Source: Lutacidiplasma sp049802875 (lineage in GTDB: Archaea; Thermoplasmatota; Thermoplasmata; Lutacidiplasmatales; UBA184). From it: 56,018 nucleotides of DNA. The stretch covers positions 1-56,018 of the forward strand of contig JBARNH010000043.1 of NCBI GenBank assembly GCA_049802875.1, read 5' to 3'. Below are positions 1 to 7,140 of this stretch, piece by piece. Made by a program: the position numbers and the translations under genes. The notes under the pieces were generated by a model, which saw only the letters and a list, made by a program, of their open reading frames with translations, was not told where the DNA came from and did not search any database. The stretch's first letter is position 1. Each line of letters opens with the position of its first letter.

Positions 1-122
1 GTTGCACCGAGCTCGAGGGACGCAGCGGCATCCCATAGACGTTGCCGAGGCCGGATGAAGGGAACTGCTTCCAGTGGAAACGTCAGTCCGTCGTCGGCGG
101 ATTGGCCCTTAACTTATCGGCA

Positions 123-533
123 ATGGATGGAATTTTATCATCCAGTGAGATCCTCACCGCTTCCGGAAGCTGGGTTCACGCGGGAAGCCTTCGAGTTGGG
201 ACCAAGGTGGCGGCAGTGAACATCTCGAGCGGGAAACTCGAGGTATCGATTGTCTCGAACATCAGTGAATTCACGGCAGATTCGATCTTGAGCATCAACG
301 GCGGCCTCCTCGAGCTCTCGGGTCCAACAAGCCAGGCAATCTGGGTGTTAGAAAATGGGTCTCCCCAACTAGCGTTGTTAGAAAATCTAGTCGTGGGGAT
401 GCAAATCTTTGATGCGAGCACGGGCGAGTGGATAGCCATAAACACATTAGACACTCAGAGTGGAACCTTCCAAGTGTGCGAGCTTGAGGACACTGCCAAT
501 TCGTTCATAGTGAACGGGATCGACGTGCCTTGA
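123..533 (+). CDS. Hint-like (intein/hedgehog-type) domain protein, probably inactive
   Basis: About 136 residues from ATG 123; the frame is open back to a TTG at 42, just after an in-frame stop at 36. The order of strands resembles a Hint fold: an ILTASG...HAGSLRVGTKV opening like the usual T.DG...L..GD.V, a central SILSINGG region, then NLVVGMQIFD and the end ANSFIVNGIDV, close to the typical N.FIVNGI close of Hint domains. The catalytic Cys1 position is Ser and the TxxH block B motif is missing (SGPTSQAIW instead), so self-splicing or cleavage looks unlikely. It could be a remnant of a pre-toxin Hint protein or of a decayed intein. The family assignment rests on pattern only. Confidence 0.4.
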   Translation: MDGILSSSEILTASGSWVHAGSLRVGTKVAAVNISSGKLEVSIVSNISEFTADSILSINGGLLELSGPTSQAIWVLENGSPQLALLENLVVGMQIFDASTGEWIAINTLDTQSGTFQVCELEDTANSFIVNGIDVP

Positions 534-684
534 TTCACAGATGGTCCAGCGAGCGGCGTTCCGTCCACCCCGGTACTCTGAAACTAGGTGTGGGTTTGGA
601 TGACTCGAGTTCCCGCGGACTGGCTCCTGGTTCGAGTCCTGGTCCGTCAGCAACGTTAATCGACCACATGGGAGGAACTCCGAG

Positions 685-834
685 TCAAGAGATGAAACCG
701 GCCTTGCTGAGTAGTTCGCGCTCGCACTGCCCCCGGGCTTCCGTCCGACCCTTGAAATAGCGGTAAAGGACACTTGACTGATACGACTCGACAACCCGAA
801 ATGAGTATAATTTCTCCAGTAGCTTCGGTCTAGC
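685..834 (-). pseudogene. Possible transposase C-terminal remnant
   Basis: The last ~49 codons of this minus-strand frame look coding: an aromatic and basic run (YQSSVLYRYFKGRTEAR) followed by a helix-like end (LLSKAGFIS) before the stop. It recalls C-terminal tails of DDE transposases, but I cannot name a family. The upstream half of the frame is not protein-like and overlaps the promoter of the gene at 837, so if real it is a truncated fragment. Confidence 0.2.
803..812 (+). promoter_or_regulatory. TATA-like box for the gene at 837
   Basis: The sequence gagtataatt lies about 25-34 nt before ATG 837, which fits an archaeal TATA box driving a leaderless or nearly leaderless transcript. No Shine-Dalgarno-like sequence precedes the ATG. 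Confidence 0.45.
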
Positions 835-836
835 GA

Positions 837-1430
837 ATGAGCGGTACAGCGTCGAGCCCCCCGGAGGCCCCTGATTCGACCAAGGGAAAGGTCGACCCCG
901 GTGAAAACGCCCGGGGGATCGGGCACAACTTGAGAGATGCAAGTCGGACGCGAAGCGGGGTCTCGCCCTGGTGGAGAATTGCTGCCGTCATCCTGGTTGT
1001 GCTCCTGGCCGTGCTGGCACTGTCGGTCACAGTTTTCGAGCCTCCGGCGTCGAAGATTTTGACGAAAGTGGAGTGGTCATCGTACGAGGTGTCCGCTGGG
1101 CCAGGGGACACCAACAACGTGACAACAATCCGCGGGATGTGCGCCCCCGCTGACGCGGTCACTGTCGGAATCTTTTCGATGGTGTGGGCAACTTCCACCG
1201 GTAAGGCAGTTCAGCAGGTGCGGATCTGGACGGTCTATCCCCCCAACCCCGCAGTGGTGGCACTCTACCTGGCAGTGAATTCCTCGAGTGGGGGAACCAG
1301 TTTCTTGTCGCTATATCCCGAACCTTGCAGCCTTCCATGGAACCTCGACGTAGAATCCAACCAGACCGTGACGGTCGCCGCGTTGGCCACACTGACCTAC
1401 AACTACACCGCCCCAACCCCGACTCTGTAA
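837..1430 (+). CDS. Membrane-anchored extracytoplasmic protein, unknown function
   Basis: The 197-residue product has a ~45-residue charged cytoplasmic N-terminus, one strongly hydrophobic segment at about 46-68 (AAVILVVLLAVLALSVTV), and an outer domain of ~130 residues rich in Val, Thr and Ser. It has two Cys (in RGMCAP and PEPCSLP) that could form a disulfide, and several N-x-S/T sequons. This matches the layout of the island's other small membrane proteins (151 and 161 aa) but without clear sequence identity. ATG 837 is supported by the TATA-like box upstream. No family recognised. Confidence 0.7.
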   Translation: MSGTASSPPEAPDSTKGKVDPGENARGIGHNLRDASRTRSGVSPWWRIAAVILVVLLAVLALSVTVFEPPASKILTKVEWSSYEVSAGPGDTNNVTTIRGMCAPADAVTVGIFSMVWATSTGKAVQQVRIWTVYPPNPAVVALYLAVNSSSGGTSFLSLYPEPCSLPWNLDVESNQTVTVAALATLTYNYTAPTPTL

Positions 1431-1727
1431 GAAACAGAGACCACGCAGACGGTTCCCGTCAGCACTGCCCGAGGTGTCCTGCACCTGCCGTACGGGTCCT
1501 CAGGCCGTGGCGTGTCGATCGTGCGAAAGGTGAAGGTACACATTCGTCAATCGCATACCCAATACCGATTAGTCACCGCGAGCGTCGAATCCGGGTTGAG
1601 GGAGTTGAATCGCGCCTCTTCACTTTCATGACGTGGGGGTCTTCATTTAGCGATCCGGTCGCGGACGTTGGAACGAATTCGGGTCGAATTTCCCTCAACC
1701 TATCACGTCGAGCCGCCGGTACGGGCA
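1431..1727. other. Intergenic gap with a short inverted repeat
   Basis: No gene is convincing here. A perfect 10-bp inverted repeat, GGTTGAGGGA at 1594-1603 and TCCCTCAACC at 1691-1700, brackets about 87 bp. This could be the ends of a tiny non-autonomous element or chance. Confidence 0.3.
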
Positions 1728-2015
1728 ATGACTAGTGCCGCCCCCGTCGAGGCAGCTTCTGGTCCGCCCTGGCTCTCCGCGTGGAAGCGCGATTACCGTC
1801 TCAGCATCGCGCTGTTCTTGGCAGGCATCGTGATAGTCGTGACCATCTCCGCCTTCAGTTTTTGGGCCAACATGACCGGGAACTACCCAACATCTTTCTG
1901 GACAGGGTTGGCCGTCGAGGTCACCGAAACCGCGGGAGGCATGTTGATCCTGCTGGCCGGGACCGTCGCATATTATCATTGGTCGTTTCTTCGACAGAGC
2001 AAGCGCACCGGCTGA
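1728..2015 (+). CDS. Small two-helix membrane protein
   Basis: About 95 residues from ATG 1728; the frame extends upstream to a TTG at 1668 but those codons are not convincing. Two hydrophobic segments are visible, roughly 25-45 (IALFLAGIVIVVTISAFSF) and 60-80 (GGMLILLAGTVAYYHW), joined by a loop containing an N-M-T sequon, and the tail is basic (RQSKRTG). It stands alone between two gaps on the accessory island. No family recognised. Confidence 0.55.
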   Translation: MTSAAPVEAASGPPWLSAWKRDYRLSIALFLAGIVIVVTISAFSFWANMTGNYPTSFWTGLAVEVTETAGGMLILLAGTVAYYHWSFLRQSKRTG

Positions 2016-2275
2016 CAGTACCGTTAGGGGAGGCTCACCGAAAGCAGTCTCGCGGAGCCCGCGTATGGGGGCGAAGAAATGGTCCGGCAACAGCACGGCA
2101 GGCGGGGAGGGAGCGCGCAACGGGCGTGAAGACAGCGCGTTCCTCCGAGACTACCGACGTTCCACCCTTCCCAACCTGAGCCAATGGCGATTCCGGTTCC
2201 GAACTCGTTGACGGGGGTCCGGAATTGACGTGAGATACGAGAGTCTCAACACTCTGCATCTTTGCGCCGACCGGG

Positions 2276-2572
2276 CTAGAAGTCCTGAATCTGCACTTCG
2301 ACTCGAACACGAGGGCTGTTCTCCGCAACTATTCGCTGAGCCGTGCGAGAGGGCCTTGAGTTCAGCGTGATGGGAATCAACAATCGCTGCACCTGAGGCG
2401 GCGACGATGCGGTCCCCAGATCTTCCTCAGGACTCGATCCCGGCAGTTTGACAGGTCCGCCATCGAACAACAGATCGACTCCCCGACCGAGGGTGTTTCG
2501 TAGGCGCAGCGAGCACGGTTCGTACCAGTGTCGCCCACCCCCAACCGCTGAAACCTTGTCGCAGATCCCCAT
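2276..2572 (-). CDS. Hypothetical 98-aa protein
   Basis: The only minus-strand gene candidate in the left half of the island. It is supported by expression signals: a TATA-like aattaataat around 2593-2603 and a purine-rich Shine-Dalgarno-like ggagagg about 6-12 nt before ATG 2572. The C-terminal third has alternating hydrophobic residues typical of beta strands (RLLIPITLNS, RVRVEVQIQDF). No membrane segment, signal peptide or known motif is seen. The coding call is moderate because the region is otherwise gene-poor and no homologue was recognised. Confidence 0.4.
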   Translation of the reverse strand: MGICDKVSAVGGGRHWYEPCSLRLRNTLGRGVDLLFDGGPVKLPGSSPEEDLGTASSPPQVQRLLIPITLNSRPSRTAQRIVAENSPRVRVEVQIQDF

Positions 2573-2736
2573 CTCCGTTCCTCTCCCGCCACATTATTAA
2601 TTCATGTTCGCCGTACACAACCCCATGGCTCCGGGCACGTCGCAGCCTCGTCAAGTCGGATTCGCCTGCTGAGGCGGTGTGGAGCCCGATGTCGATAGGC
2701 GCCGGCTTGGGTTCGAAGTGTGGAGCTCCGATCTGA

Positions 2737-3192
2737 ATGGTAACTGCCCCGACCCCTTCTTCGGTGCATCCGATGACCCCTCCCTCCAGGAAATCGAGGA
2801 CGCGGCTTGTGGTGCTCGTCGTCGCCGTCGTCGTCGCAATCACTCTCATCGTGCTTGCAGTGGCTTACTTTCTTGCCATTACGAACTTCGGGATCGATGT
2901 TAGCGGCGTTAGCTGGGGCGGAAGTAACTCCTGTGCCGGCCTCTCGGGCCAGACGACCCCGGGCTTCACCGGACACAATGGAGGGACGGCCTCCTATTCA
3001 GTCACGCTGAGTAATCAAGATCCGCTCTCAAGTTGCACGATCCACTCCATCTCGGCGACAACCCCCGGGTTTTCGGTGACCGGCGGTAATCTACCCCTGA
3101 CGATCTCGGCAGGAGGCTCCGCCACGTTGGCTCTAACGATAGATTTGCCAAGCTCCAATTTCAGCGGGATCATCGAACTCGTCGTTACGTAG
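2737..3192 (+). CDS. Membrane-anchored Ig-like/beta-sandwich protein
   Basis: The 151-aa product has a short basic N-terminus, one membrane helix (about 24-47, VVLVVAVVVAITLIVLAV) and an outer beta-rich domain. The motif SSCTIHSIS...PGFSVTGGNLPLTISAGGSA matches the protein at 5883-6368, which has PSCTVQSID...NVTGSNLPVTILAGQVG. They are paralogues with a shared C-x-I/V-x-S-I and G-x-NLP-x-TI-x-AG core, a pattern common in DUF11/Ig-like archaeal surface domains. A second Met at codon 13 (2773) could be the real start. Together they form part of a duplicated neighbourhood. Confidence 0.65.
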   Translation: MVTAPTPSSVHPMTPPSRKSRTRLVVLVVAVVVAITLIVLAVAYFLAITNFGIDVSGVSWGGSNSCAGLSGQTTPGFTGHNGGTASYSVTLSNQDPLSSCTIHSISATTPGFSVTGGNLPLTISAGGSATLALTIDLPSSNFSGIIELVVT

Positions 3193-3344
3193 AGGCGAGG
3201 TACGCGAGGCGGCGCGACTTTCGCTCCTGAGTCTCCGAGCTCGGTCACCTCGTTTCTGAAACCGGTGCGCGGTAGAGATAGTGAACGGCAGATTCACCGT
3301 TTGCCCAAGCGTTCTGTTACGCTGGAGGAGGACCGGCAAAGGTT

Positions 3345-3734
3345 GTGAGCGTCACGATAGCCTCTTGTCGGAGTCTCGGGCCAAAGCTCTACCGGTTCGA
3401 CTTCAACACGGTAGACCCTACGGGACTCCCGGTTGATTCGCGGGAGGCGGACGAGCGCGCCGCGGAGCGGACGTTGCGGGAAATGCGCGCCCGCGTGAAG
3501 GCGGCGCGGGCGGTGGTCGCGACCACGCCGGGGCTCGCAGAGACCATCCAATGCGACTGGCGAAAGGCGGCGCGGTTCTACGCCCAGTTCGGGATCAGTG
3601 AAGCCTCTTTTCGGTTCGGGGTCCCCCAATCGATTACCGACTCAGAAGGTGATGCTCTTGACGAATTGATGGGCCTTCCATTCTTCTTGAGGGGCGAGGC
3701 AAGTCGCGCAGGAGCGGCGACATTTCCGATTTGA
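3345..3734 (+). CDS. Unknown helical domain protein (first module copy)
   Basis: The 129-aa product starts at GTG 3345. Its core (about residues 47-95) is helical and charged: ARVKAARAVV..., then DWRKAARFYAQFGISEASFRFG. The same core recurs after the small membrane gene at 5421 (KAARAVIASR...RRKAARFYARFGATEAMFRIG) and, badly decayed, at about 6390-6490, so this is the best preserved of three copies. No known family was recognised; it could be a small DNA-binding or toxin/antitoxin-like domain, but nothing in the sequence decides that. It lies directly before the 48-codon ORF and the secreted protein, as does its decayed copy in module two. Confidence 0.45.
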   Translation: MSVTIASCRSLGPKLYRFDFNTVDPTGLPVDSREADERAAERTLREMRARVKAARAVVATTPGLAETIQCDWRKAARFYAQFGISEASFRFGVPQSITDSEGDALDELMGLPFFLRGEASRAGAATFPI

Positions 3735-4270
3735 AGTTCACGTAGTAACCTGTTCAGGGAAACGGTCGCTCGGGGAATTGGCATTATAGGATGTATACGG
3801 ATAGGCGGGTTGAAGTATCGAGACAACAACCCCGCTGATACCAAGCTCCATGGAGATCGCGCGCGTCGAGCGCGTGGTCTGGGTCGTCCCGGGTCCGACT
3901 TCAGACTGGGATGACCGCACTGCGGCCGAGGGCGGGCGCCCTTCCCAGGCGTTCTACCAATTTTCATTTTCGAGCAGGGATGAGGAGAATACATGACACA
4001 TGGGAGAGGAGTTCAACAAACAGCTGACGATGGAAAGGGGGATGGTCGGGAACAGGAATCACACGGCTATACCACGTCTCTCACCTCACGTAGGAAGTCC
4101 CGAAGTCGCACTCTCGGACTCTCCCCGAGAGTGTTCGCGGTCGTTATCCTATTGGTTGCAGCGACCATGCTCGTCACCGAAGCTCCCGGGGTTAGGGCAT
4201 CGCCCGTCGTCTCCGACGCCGGTCCTGCCATCTGCGAACATTGTCCGGCCGGGGACTTGGGGTGCATTCC
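3640..4270 (+). repeat. Direct repeat, copy A (leader, 48-codon ORF, secretion N-terminus)
   Basis: Roughly 600 bp are recognisably similar to 6500-7140. The match runs from the tail of the unknown domain ORF, through the intergenic leader, the whole 48-codon ORF and the first ~90 codons of the secreted protein, then stops. A 61-nt stretch (3837-3897) is identical to its partner. The edges are estimates by eye. Confidence 0.75.
3850..3996 (+). CDS. 48-aa conserved small ORF, coupled to the secreted protein
   Basis: ATG 3850 to TGA 3996, 48 codons. The sequence begins MEIARVERVVWVVPGP, continues SDWDD, and ends ...YQFSFSSRDEENT. The second copy at 6704 has the same length, the same first 16 residues, the same SDWDD and YQFSF blocks and the same ENT end. 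The stop overlaps the start of the large downstream gene as ATGA in both copies, which suggests translational coupling. The first 16 codons are identical to the other copy at every base, so RNA-level constraint or gene conversion is also possible. There is no membrane segment or Cys. A short hairpin (CGCGC/GCGCG) lies within the early codons. Function unknown; it could be a regulatory leader peptide or a small partner protein. Confidence 0.6.
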   Translation: MEIARVERVVWVVPGPTSDWDDRTAAEGGRPSQAFYQFSFSSRDEENT

Positions 4271-5258
4271 CAATTGCACCCCGAATCCGTGTTACCCACC
4301 GACCTACGTGGCGGAGTCTATCACGAGCGTGACGGTAACTCAAGAGCCTGCGAGCGTTTTGATTGATTGGCACGAGAGTCCCGCAGGCTCGAGTACCACC
4401 GTCCTTTGGGGGCCGACGACGAGCTATGGTTACAGCCAAAACGTCGCCGGAAGCGGGAGTTATTCGGTGACTATGACAGATAATTTGGAACCGGCGACCA
4501 CGATCCATTTCGAGATCTCGGTCAGCCCGGCGAACGCGAACTGTAAGACAGTCTATACGGCCAACTCATATGCGGCATCATTTTACTTTCCGGGCTTGTG
4601 GGGCTGGAGTAGCCCTGGCAGCGCGTCGAACGCATTCTCGAGTGACCCAGCGTCTAGCGGCCTTTGTGCGGCTGGGGTGAGTGGCGGTCTCGGAAATGCG
4701 AATGGAGTGCCAAATCCTCCATCCGCGGACGCCGCGACAGGCGTCGTGACGTTTTACGAAAGTGCCAACGCGACGGAGTGCGCCGTTTACCAGATTACAG
4801 CTACAGTCGGTTTCTATACACCCCAGTTCGTTGCCCCATGGTCGGGCGAGTACACATTTACATACGCTTGGACCGTCGACTGGGGCGCCGGTTTTGCTTG
4901 CATCATCCTACCGATCGTGCCAGGTGAATCAGCCGGCACCAAGGGAAACCTGCAGATTATGGGTAATCTGGTCGAGGTGTCAAGCGGTCAGCATGTATCG
5001 TCGTCGGACGGAGGCTTCAGTATTGCGAGCTGGAATACAGCAATTGTAGCCGATCAAAAGGCGAGCGACGATCAACTCTACTCTGTCGGCCTCACGGCCA
5101 ATCTCGTGGCAGGAACCGCTTACTGGCCGTACTCCTATGTCTCAGCATGGATCTATGTTGAGGCAACGGGTGAGGGTGCCGCGACTGCGTACATTAGCCT
5201 CGGCGGGGGCGGCCACCAAGCAGTACTTACGTATGACAGCCTCCTGTACGACGGTTGA
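3993..5258 (+). CDS. Large secreted protein with FnIII-like domain (module one)
   Basis: The 421-aa product has a charged N-terminus of ~45 residues, a hydrophobic signal segment at about 47-67 (VFAVVILLVAATMLVTEAPG) and a likely cleavage region near VRAS. Then comes a Cys-rich linker (AICEHCPAGDLGCIPNC) shared with the protein at 6847. Residues ~105-190 look fibronectin-III-like (SVLIDWHES, TTSYGYS, PATTIHFEISV). The C-terminal half is Ser/Gly/Tyr-rich beta structure with few charges and no recognised domain. No C-terminal membrane anchor is evident, so it is probably secreted or held by other means. Its start overlaps the stop of the 48-codon ORF (ATGA). It belongs to a leader-sharing pair with 6847-8598. 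Confidence 0.8.
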   Translation: MTHGRGVQQTADDGKGDGREQESHGYTTSLTSRRKSRSRTLGLSPRVFAVVILLVAATMLVTEAPGVRASPVVSDAGPAICEHCPAGDLGCIPNCTPNPCYPPTYVAESITSVTVTQEPASVLIDWHESPAGSSTTVLWGPTTSYGYSQNVAGSGSYSVTMTDNLEPATTIHFEISVSPANANCKTVYTANSYAASFYFPGLWGWSSPGSASNAFSSDPASSGLCAAGVSGGLGNANGVPNPPSADAATGVVTFYESANATECAVYQITATVGFYTPQFVAPWSGEYTFTYAWTVDWGAGFACIILPIVPGESAGTKGNLQIMGNLVEVSSGQHVSSSDGGFSIASWNTAIVADQKASDDQLYSVGLTANLVAGTAYWPYSYVSAWIYVEATGEGAATAYISLGGGGHQAVLTYDSLLYDG

Positions 5259-5370
5259 AGCGTAAGATGGTGCAAATGGAAGAATGTCAGTAAAAAGTCG
5301 CTGGACGCGAGCCCGACAACGATTCGTTTATTGCGCTCGTTTGAGTGAAATTCCCTTGAGCGGACCGACT

Positions 5371-5380
5371 GAATAAACTT
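5371..5380 (+). promoter_or_regulatory. TATA-like box for the gene at 5421
   Basis: The sequence gaataaactt lies about 40-50 nt before ATG 5421. A strong purine-rich ribosome site (aggagagggg) sits directly before the ATG, so this transcript probably has a short leader, unlike most genes here. Confidence 0.45.
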
Positions 5381-5420
5381 TGTTCTTTGTCAATCCTGTT
5401 TTGTAGCGAAAGGAGAGGGG

Positions 5421-5630
5421 ATGAAGATTGGACGCCGGAGAATGATGGAGATTGGGGGTCTGCTCCTCGGAATCGGCTTCGCGGGCAACGTCTATTTTCT
5501 CTTCGAGTCCGTTTCCCCTGTCATAATGTGGGTGGACTTCACGGGAACCTCAGTAGGATTTCTTGTCTTGTTCTGGGGGTTTTTCTCGCGGGATCTTCCC
5601 AAAAACAATCCGGATGTGAAACCCAACTGA
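5421..5630 (+). CDS. Small two-helix membrane protein
   Basis: The 69-aa product has a basic start (MKIGRRRMM), two hydrophobic helices (about 10-28 and 43-56: IGGLLLGIGFAGNVYFLF and GFLVLFWGFF) and a polar tail. ATG 5421 follows a strong Shine-Dalgarno-like aggagagggg, and a TATA-like box lies further up. Directly after its stop, the same reading frame continues with a decayed copy of the unknown helical domain (5631-5858), so the two may once have been one gene or been joined by a nonsense change. No family recognised. Confidence 0.65.
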   Translation: MKIGRRRMMEIGGLLLGIGFAGNVYFLFESVSPVIMWVDFTGTSVGFLVLFWGFFSRDLPKNNPDVKPN

Positions 5631-5858
5631 AATCGCGCGAAGGCAGCGCGTGCGGTCATAGCGAGCAGGGCCGGGCTCGACGAGATCCTGAAGCTCGACC
5701 GGCGGAAGGCAGCGCGGTTCTATGCGAGATTCGGGGCTACGGAGGCGATGTTCCGGATCGGGGTCCCCCCCTCACCCAGCCGAGGAGGGGATGGTGCGTC
5801 TGAGCTTGAATCCAGTGGACGCGACCTCGACCTTTGTGTCGTCCCCGAAACAGTATGA
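5631..5858 (+). pseudogene. Remnant copy of the unknown helical domain
   Basis: The frame directly after the stop of the 5421 gene reads AKAARAVIASRAGLDEIL, then RRKAARFYARFGATEAMFRIG, closely matching the core of the 3345-3734 protein. It has no start codon upstream of the domain and ends at TGA 5858 after a non-similar tail. It is either a pseudogene or a domain cut off by the stop at 5628-5630. Confidence 0.5.
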
Positions 5859-5882
5859 AGTACGGCGACCTGCCGGTGGGCC

Positions 5883-6368
5883 GTGACAGAGTCATCCCTT
5901 CCTGCCGGTGGATCTCCTACCGGTAAGAGTCATCGTTTCCTCACCGGCCTCGTGATTGTGGCGCTCGTCTCGGTCGTCGCGTCGACCGCATCGCAGGCAT
6001 GGTTCACTTACGAGGTCCTGCCACAGCAGATTCATGACTCCGAACCCGTCATCATTGATCAAGCAGTCCTCGTGTCCGATGGGCCCTTCGTGGGTTGCTT
6101 CTTTGGCCTGACCGCTCCCGGCGCGCTCGTCGTCCATCAGGGTGAGAGCTTCGTGCTGTCCTGGACTATCACGGCGCCTACAAACGCTACGCCTTCGTGC
6201 ACGGTTCAGTCGATTGACGCCAATTTCGGCCCCGCTAATGTCACCGGATCCAACCTTCCGGTCACAATCCTCGCCGGCCAGGTCGGATATGTCGAAGTGC
6301 AGTTCGCACCCTTGAACTATCCGTACTGGGGCGGTGAGACCATCCGGGTCATCGAGACCAATCCGTAA
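5883..6368 (+). CDS. Membrane-anchored Ig-like/beta-sandwich protein, paralogue of 2737-3192
   Basis: The 161-aa product starts at GTG 5883. It has a polar N-terminus, one membrane segment (about 20-40, LTGLVIVALVSVVASTASQ) and an outer domain with the core PSCTVQSIDANF...NVTGSNLPVTILAGQVG shared with the 151-aa protein at 2737. Two Cys (GCFFG and PSC) could pair. A TATA-like region around 5851-5866 would suit a leaderless start. It lies between two decayed copies of the unknown helical domain. Confidence 0.65.
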   Translation: MTESSLPAGGSPTGKSHRFLTGLVIVALVSVVASTASQAWFTYEVLPQQIHDSEPVIIDQAVLVSDGPFVGCFFGLTAPGALVVHQGESFVLSWTITAPTNATPSCTVQSIDANFGPANVTGSNLPVTILAGQVGYVEVQFAPLNYPYWGGETIRVIETNP

Positions 6369-6389
6369 GTTCAGGCCCGACCGCTTCAG

Positions 6390-6600
6390 GACGGCCGCGG
6401 GCGACTTGCGCGAAGCGTCTCTGGATTACGCGAGATTCGAGATTGGCGCGTCGGCGTTTAGGAAGGGGTCTCTCCCTCGAGGCCACATTTAGAGGATTGC
6501 GCATTCGATGGCTTTGTCGACCTTCCCTGCGACGGGTGAGGCGGGTTACGTCGCCGAGGAGCGGCGAAGCTCCGAGTTGACGTTCTCAAAGTAACCAGTT
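6390..6600 (+). pseudogene. Badly decayed copy of the unknown helical domain (module two)
   Basis: One frame retains DYARFEIGASAFRKG, similar to FYAQFGISEASFRFG in the protein at 3345. Further on, the DNA around 6555-6600 (aggagcggcga...agtaacc) matches the tail of that gene and its downstream spacer. No open frame spans it. Its position before the second 48-codon ORF mirrors that of the intact copy in module one. Confidence 0.4.
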
Positions 6601-7140
6601 GGTTGAAGGGTTGGCAGCGCGAGTTGGCGTTATGGCTGTATACGAGGTATAGGACAAGTCGGGTTGAAATATCGAAACAACATCCCCTCAGATACCAAGC
6701 TCCATGGAGATCGCGCGCGTCGAGCGCGTGGTCTGGGTCGTCCCGGGTCCGTCTTCAGACTGGGATGACAGCAACGTGGCCGAGGGCGCGCCCCGTTCCC
6801 TGCCCTCCTACCAGTTTTCATTTGCGAGAAGGGACGGAGAGAATACATGACCGGCGGGAAAGGGGTTGAGCGAATTGTTGAAAACAAAGTGGGAGATGGA
6901 CAGGACAAGGGATGGCGCGACCGTCCTTGGATTCTTACTTCACGCAGGGAGTCCCGACGCCGCACCTTGAGTCTCTACCCCAAGGTGCTCTCGGTCGCTC
7001 TGCTCATGATCGCTGCGACCTTGTTCGTCACCGGGGCTCCCGGGGTCAGAGCATCGCCCGTCGTGTCCGTCGCCGGTTCAGCAATCTGCGAACACTGTCC
7101 ATCGGGTGAGTCCGGTTGTATTCCAAATTGCGGCCCGCCC
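6500..7140 (+). repeat. Direct repeat, copy B
   Basis: Partner of 3640-4270. It covers the end of the decayed domain, the leader, the 48-codon ORF and the secretion N-terminus of the next protein. Similarity is highest from 6691 through 6751 (61 nt identical) and fades after the Cys-rich linker of the secreted protein. The edges are estimates. Confidence 0.75.
6704..6850 (+). CDS. 48-aa conserved small ORF, second copy
   Basis: ATG 6704 to TGA 6850, exactly the length of the copy at 3850. Residues 1-16 are identical; the middle diverges (SNVAEGAPRSLPS against RTAAEGGRPSQAF), and YQFSF...RD.ENT is conserved at the end. One change in the conserved block is synonymous (CAA/CAG in the Gln of YQF). 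The stop overlaps ATG 6847 of the secreted protein by ATGA. Preservation of length, frame and overlap while the preceding domain ORF has decayed argues that the ORF is under selection. Function unknown. Confidence 0.6.
   Translation: MEIARVERVVWVVPGPSSDWDDSNVAEGAPRSLPSYQFSFARRDGENT

Larger units (their letters stand above)
534..836. other. Gene-poor gap
   Basis: No convincing plus-strand gene is visible. The minus frame at 685-834 reads protein-like and may be the tail of a transposase. The promoter of the gene at 837 occupies the right end. Confidence 0.4.

Noticed and set aside
625..655. tRNA T-arm-like sequence (ctggttcgagtcctgg)
   Set aside because: The flanking stems are not complementary and no acceptor or anticodon arm can be built around it.
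1594..1700. Small transposon ends (10-bp inverted repeat)
   Set aside because: Only 10 bp pair perfectly, no target-site duplication was seen and no second copy exists in the window.
3578..3994. Minus-strand ORF antisense to the small ORF (also at 6630-6965)
   Set aside because: Similarity between the two copies follows from DNA duplication; the plus-strand frame keeps length and start/stop coupling and contains a synonymous change, while the antisense frames differ in length and ends.
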